Assembly (NCBI GenBank): GCA_003117195.1
Contig: BDSI01000087.1
Location: 282,561-346,560 of the forward strand
DNA length: 64,000 nucleotides
Direction of reading: 5' to 3'
Origin: Eudorina sp. 2006-703-Eu-15
Lineage: Eukaryota > Chlorophyta > Chlorophyceae > Chlamydomonadales > Volvocaceae
This document shows, piece by piece, positions 59,601 through 64,000 of the stretch. Each line of letters opens with the position of its first letter. Position 1 is the first letter of the stretch. The notes below the pieces were generated by a model that was not told the origin of the DNA, did not search any database, and saw only the letters and a program-made list of their open reading frames with translations. The translations under genes and the position numbers were made by a program.

Positions 59601-61414
59601 CCGATACCTTACTTGTCGTACGGGTTCAACTGTGCGGCTCCCAAACGCATCTCGGCTGGTCGTTGCGACGGCCGCCCCCGCGGCCCCAACCTACCGGTCT
59701 GCCAAGGGCCCGGGTCCTTGTTGGCGTTGGCCAAAAACACCGAACCCTTTGTCAGAGCCACACGGCAACCAGCAGTCGGCCAGTCGGCACGACCAGTCGA
59801 GCAGGCCACCCGCTTGGCCAAACATGCACCATGGGCGGGACGCCTAGCTTGGCCTGTTCGAGTGCGGTGTTCGTTTCACGTGTCGCATACCAGGCTGTCC
59901 AGGGGTCCCCACTTGTACACCACCACCGCCGCCAACAACAGCACCGACAAAGACAAGCAGTGAGCCCTGGTATGTTCTCGGTGCAAGTACCGCATGATTT
60001 GATCTGGGTCCGCTTTTGGAATCTGGATCCGCCCCGTCATGGATCCCATGAGTGGGTGCCCTTCATCATATACATGCGCCCCACCTTCCGAACACCAGGC
60101 CGTGGAACGTCTGCACGCCGACCACGCGGTAGGGCCGAAGCAGCCGCCGCAGCTGCTGCACCTGCTCGTCCTCGCAGCCCAGCCAGCTTGTGACGGGTGA
60201 GTCAAACCGGTGCTCCGGAGGCGGGGCTACGAGTCCCAGGGGCGTGGCCAGGTCGGCGGTGCGGCTCATCTGCATATGTCGGCAAGGGGCCACAGGGCAC
60301 ACAGTATGAGGTCACACATCGCGCCGCGGGCCAAGGATTATGGAGGCGCACCTCAAACTGCCCCGACCAGGTCGCCAGAAACCTCAAACTGCCCCGACCA
60401 GGTCGCCAGAAGCATGGCGCATCGATGTGTGTGCTTCCGTCTCCCAAGTCCTGGGCTGGCACCCCTTGGCCACCCGGTCCACCTGCTTGGCCACAGTACT
60501 CCATGGCACTGCTATACACCAACCGTGCGCGCATCCCGCCGGGCAGTCACCAGTGCATCACCGCATACCCCTCGCGCTCATCCCGCCGCCCACCTTGTCC
60601 CCGGGCACCATCAATAGGATGGCGTCCAGCGTCCGGTTCCAGGAGGGGCCGAGCAGCCAGGGCAGGTCGTCCAGCATCACGGCGCCCTTGCTTGACTGAG
60701 GGCAGGGACACACGAACAGGACCAGACACGTTGAGACTTGTGCATGCGCGCACGTCAATGGCTCGCCTGGTTGAGTTGGCCAGGCCAGCGCCCCAACAAA
60801 CCGGCGCGCCGCCAGCGCACGCCGGGAGCCCTGCTACAGCACCGCATGCGGGCCGACTCCACGTGGTGCCATGGGCACCAAAGGCGCCTCCCAATGCCGT
60901 CGCAACTCTCCAGCTCCCGTCAGGAAAGGGCGGGATACAGCGTCGTCACCTTCGGAGCGCACCTAACCGAAGACGTTAACACCACCCACCGAGTTTGAAT
61001 ATGTCTACCAATTTCCTATTACCCCCCTCCCCCCGGAAGACGCATCGGTCCATCGCGCGCCATCGGGAAGCTCTGACCCGCGTCGGATGAAGCCCACCCA
61101 AGCGCCCGAGACCGGGCAGCAGCGCCACTCCAACCCTGCAACGTGATGTGCCAGTGGCCTACGCGCCTCCCTCATCTCAGCCCCGCTCCCGCGGGGTTTC
61201 CTTGACCCCATCATGGCCTGCAGCGGGCCCCAGTCTCCTTGCCTGGTCCTTGCCTGAATGAGCTTCGCGTCAAACAGGTCCGTGAAGCGCATGGCGTCCG
61301 TGTGGTTGTCCGTGAACTGATGGGAGTGCAGGTGGGGCAGCACCACCACCCAGTCGCCGAGCACCTCAGCTAGCGCCAGGGTCTCCTTGATGCCGTTGAC
61401 CTGGTTGTTGGGGC
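56668..61414 (-). CDS. O-fucosyltransferase family protein (5' exon not found)
   Basis: Eight exons in phase: 61414-61254, 60695-60594, 60269-60085, 59170-58945, 58588-58545, 58198-58038, 57475-57342 and 56961-56668, giving about 435 aa. Family landmarks: GPNNQVNGIKETLALAEVL then WVVVLP near the start (nucleotide-sugar site of the GDP-fucose O-fucosyltransferase fold), FLAVHLRPYPDTCLKFW (the HxR motif), VFVMTHPLVRQPV then LVLAGIAPVF, and the late motif TSFSLLAMVEEAVCAQARVFLG. It would transfer fucose or a related sugar to protein in the ER/Golgi lumen. The first exon should add a signal peptide or anchor, but it lies upstream of 61414 where a tandem duplication begins, and I could not find it. 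The donor at 58038 is one of two choices. The intron after 61254 appears GC-AG. The C-terminus ends in acidic residues and then poly-Arg. Confidence 0.8.
59231..59320 (-). repeat. dispersed ATGTCTACCAATTTCC element, two tandem copies (E)
   Basis: Two adjacent copies of a unit of about 43 bp; on the plus strand GGTAGCATTTGGGGG, then AATAGGAAATTGGTAGACAT. The tandem pair ends about 60 bp upstream of the acceptor for the exon at 59170. Confidence 0.9.
60991..61030 (+). repeat. dispersed ATGTCTACCAATTTCC element, short copy F
   Basis: GAATATGTCTACCAATTTCC, then TATTACCCCCCTCCCC, inside the first recognised intron of the O-fucosyltransferase-like gene. Confidence 0.85.
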
Positions 61415-61445
61415 CTGTGCAATCACGGCACGGAACAACCCAAGT

Positions 61446-62834
61446 CGCAGCAGCAGTGGTCAACTCAGCGGTCAACAGTGTGGAACATGCTAACGGTGGA
61501 CCCCGCGAGTCAATCGGACATCACGGCTGGCGGACGATACCAGAATGGTTTACGACCGGGGAGTTGGGGTGGGTTGGGGTTAAATTGAAAAACGAAATTG
61601 GGGGGTGGGGAGGCTCAACCTGAACGGTGGATTTCGCATTCATGGACACGGCTTCGGTGGAGAAGTTATATGGAACTGGGCAGCGAGGTGGGGAGAAAGG
61701 ATGATGAGGAAGGCATACCGGGATAGGGGAGGTGGTGTATTTGGCCACGATTACGGCACCGGGTGACTGTTCTTATATTAACGTACACAAACGGCACGAA
61801 GCCGCACAGGTGGCACTTTACCATGGACAATGTGCTGCGGTGCATCAGCGGTTTAGACTCAAGAAGCCGAGGTGGAGACGTGGTTCGTACAAAAGGGGTC
61901 AAAGGCTTTCGGAGATCATCCGAAACATCCGCCCGTTTCCTGTTCGATGGAGAAATACAGCAATCCGGCGTGGAAAGCAACGCACCATGCATCACGAGCG
62001 GCACGAAGTACCGCCGCTGCGCGCGAAATACGGTGCTGGCGCGGGTCAGACTGAAGCAGGCGGCGCTCCAGAAGAGAATGCATGTCAACCTTGGGATAAA
62101 ACTCGCATGCATTTTTGCAAAGAGCTCTATCTAAATATCCTAAAGGAACTCGCTTGCGCATTAGGCTAGGCGATTTGACTAAAGCCTGACGTTGACTGGA
62201 GCTGAGTCGATGCGATCAAGAGTGTGGTTAACTCCATCATTTCCAAATGCGTCGATTCGTAGATAGTACGAGGTGTCTAGACGGCAGGCGTACTGCTGGT
62301 AGCATTCGACGTAACAAAATGAAAATGGCCTCCTTCGCAAATGGAAGGGTTACCTAAAGAACACAGACACCTGTGCCATGCATACCTTATATGTAATCTT
62401 CCTGTATCATCATTCCATTTCACACTACGGCAATATCATAGGCATGCATCCTTAGCACAAATGACCTGGCACTTTATTACCTTCTCATTACTCTTGCTAA
62501 ATTCAATCCATCGATGTCACGGCCAGCTGCAATCGCTTGGGGACGGTAGCAACGATGATGCCTTCCTTCGGCAGTGGCTTCGCACCACCAGAAAATTGGC
62601 CTCACGGCAATTAGGAGAAGCCGATGTATCAATAAACAACGATAAGTTAGCGGTCATCGTGCTGCTGACAGACTTGGACCGTAAGGGTACGTGCAGTGGG
62701 GCGGGTGAGGTGACGGACGCTGCAAGGGACGTTGACAGGGATCAACACTCCCTGACAACGCCCTGTGTAAGGCTGTCAACATGAGGGGAAGTTTGCAACT
62801 GCGGTGTCTCCGACGCACCACTGGCAGCAACCGC
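61446..62834. repeat. 1389-bp tandem repeat unit, copy 1
   Basis: Starts CGCAGCAGCAGTGGTCAACT and is repeated head to tail at 62835. No difference was noticed between the copies. It is lower in GC than the neighbouring exons. Frames on both strands (145 aa at 61732-62169 plus; 148 aa at 61666-62112 minus) overlap each other, start at non-ATG codons or lack known motifs, and are not called as genes. Confidence 0.95.
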
Positions 62835-64000
62835 CGCAGCAGCAGTGGTCAACTCAGCGGTCAACAGTGTGGAACATGCTAACGGTGGACCCCGCGAGTC
62901 AATCGGACATCACGGCTGGCGGACGATACCAGAATGGTTTACGACCGGGGAGTTGGGGTGGGTTGGGGTTAAATTGAAAAACGAAATTGGGGGGTGGGGA
63001 GGCTCAACCTGAACGGTGGATTTCGCATTCATGGACACGGCTTCGGTGGAGAAGTTATATGGAACTGGGCAGCGAGGTGGGGAGAAAGGATGATGAGGAA
63101 GGCATACCGGGATAGGGGAGGTGGTGTATTTGGCCACGATTACGGCACCGGGTGACTGTTCTTATATTAACGTACACAAACGGCACGAAGCCGCACAGGT
63201 GGCACTTTACCATGGACAATGTGCTGCGGTGCATCAGCGGTTTAGACTCAAGAAGCCGAGGTGGAGACGTGGTTCGTACAAAAGGGGTCAAAGGCTTTCG
63301 GAGATCATCCGAAACATCCGCCCGTTTCCTGTTCGATGGAGAAATACAGCAATCCGGCGTGGAAAGCAACGCACCATGCATCACGAGCGGCACGAAGTAC
63401 CGCCGCTGCGCGCGAAATACGGTGCTGGCGCGGGTCAGACTGAAGCAGGCGGCGCTCCAGAAGAGAATGCATGTCAACCTTGGGATAAAACTCGCATGCA
63501 TTTTTGCAAAGAGCTCTATCTAAATATCCTAAAGGAACTCGCTTGCGCATTAGGCTAGGCGATTTGACTAAAGCCTGACGTTGACTGGAGCTGAGTCGAT
63601 GCGATCAAGAGTGTGGTTAACTCCATCATTTCCAAATGCGTCGATTCGTAGATAGTACGAGGTGTCTAGACGGCAGGCGTACTGCTGGTAGCATTCGACG
63701 TAACAAAATGAAAATGGCCTCCTTCGCAAATGGAAGGGTTACCTAAAGAACACAGACACCTGTGCCATGCATACCTTATATGTAATCTTCCTGTATCATC
63801 ATTCCATTTCACACTACGGCAATATCATAGGCATGCATCCTTAGCACAAATGACCTGGCACTTTATTACCTTCTCATTACTCTTGCTAAATTCAATCCAT
63901 CGATGTCACGGCCAGCTGCAATCGCTTGGGGACGGTAGCAACGATGATGCCTTCCTTCGGCAGTGGCTTCGCACCACCAGAAAATTGGCCTCACGGCAAT
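62835..64000. repeat. 1389-bp tandem repeat unit, copy 2 (runs off the window)
   Basis: Matches 61446-62611 at a constant offset of 1389 bp to the last base of the window, so the array may continue. Confidence 0.95.

Noticed and set aside
61666..62169. 145- and 148-residue frames in the tandem unit
   Set aside because: They overlap on opposite strands, are duplicated with the repeat, and show no known motif, so no coding claim is made.

Overview
This is nuclear DNA from a GC-rich green alga, most likely a volvocine chlorophyte (Chlamydomonas/Gonium/Volvox group). I infer this from several things seen together. Almost every gene is broken into short exons by GT-AG introns (two look GC-AG). 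Coding third positions are very GC-rich. Proteins carry long Gln/Ala/Gly/Pro/Ser tracts inside otherwise conserved folds. TGTAA, the usual chlorophyte poly(A) signal, follows some stop codons. Introns are full of (GT)n, (CA)n and G-rich repeats. There is no bacterial, plasmid, viral or CRISPR-like organisation. The species was not determined.

Layout: (1) 53-1098 (+), the last two exons of a TPR-like gene. (2) 1.1-5.8 kb, gene-poor and lower in GC. (3) 5791-9660 (+), a RING-CH-like zinc-finger protein with a 700-residue Gln/Ala-rich tail. (4) 9.7-15.8 kb, gene-poor with microsatellites. (5) 15840-22716 (-), a KIF1-binding protein (KIFBP) homologue; all ten exons join in phase. (6) 23145-27249 (+), an RMD1/DUF155 membrane protein, nine exons in phase, divergent from KIFBP across 428 bp. 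(7) 27.3-31.7 kb, gene-poor. (8) 31716-43664 (+), a very large low-complexity protein with a possible longin-like N-terminus, ending in a TGTAA signal. (9) 45742-53966 (-), a WRN/DEDDy-type 3'-5' exonuclease with a roughly 1000-residue disordered N-terminus, twelve exons in phase. (10) 56668-61414 (-), an O-fucosyltransferase-family protein whose first exon was not found. (11) 61446-64000, two copies of a 1389-bp tandem unit.

The genes show no common pathway; this is ordinary eukaryotic gene order. The most unusual signal is in the non-coding fraction. The 8-mer GTACGGCA/TGCCGTAC is scattered across the window far above chance, repeatedly sits exactly at intron ends, and in KIFBP intron 2 forms perfect terminal inverted repeats that carry the splice sites. 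At least two further short repeat families recur mainly inside introns, one often just upstream of 3' splice sites, and one donor site is duplicated around a small insertion. Together these suggest intron-borne (introner-like) mobile DNA; that is inference, to be tested by genome-wide comparison.
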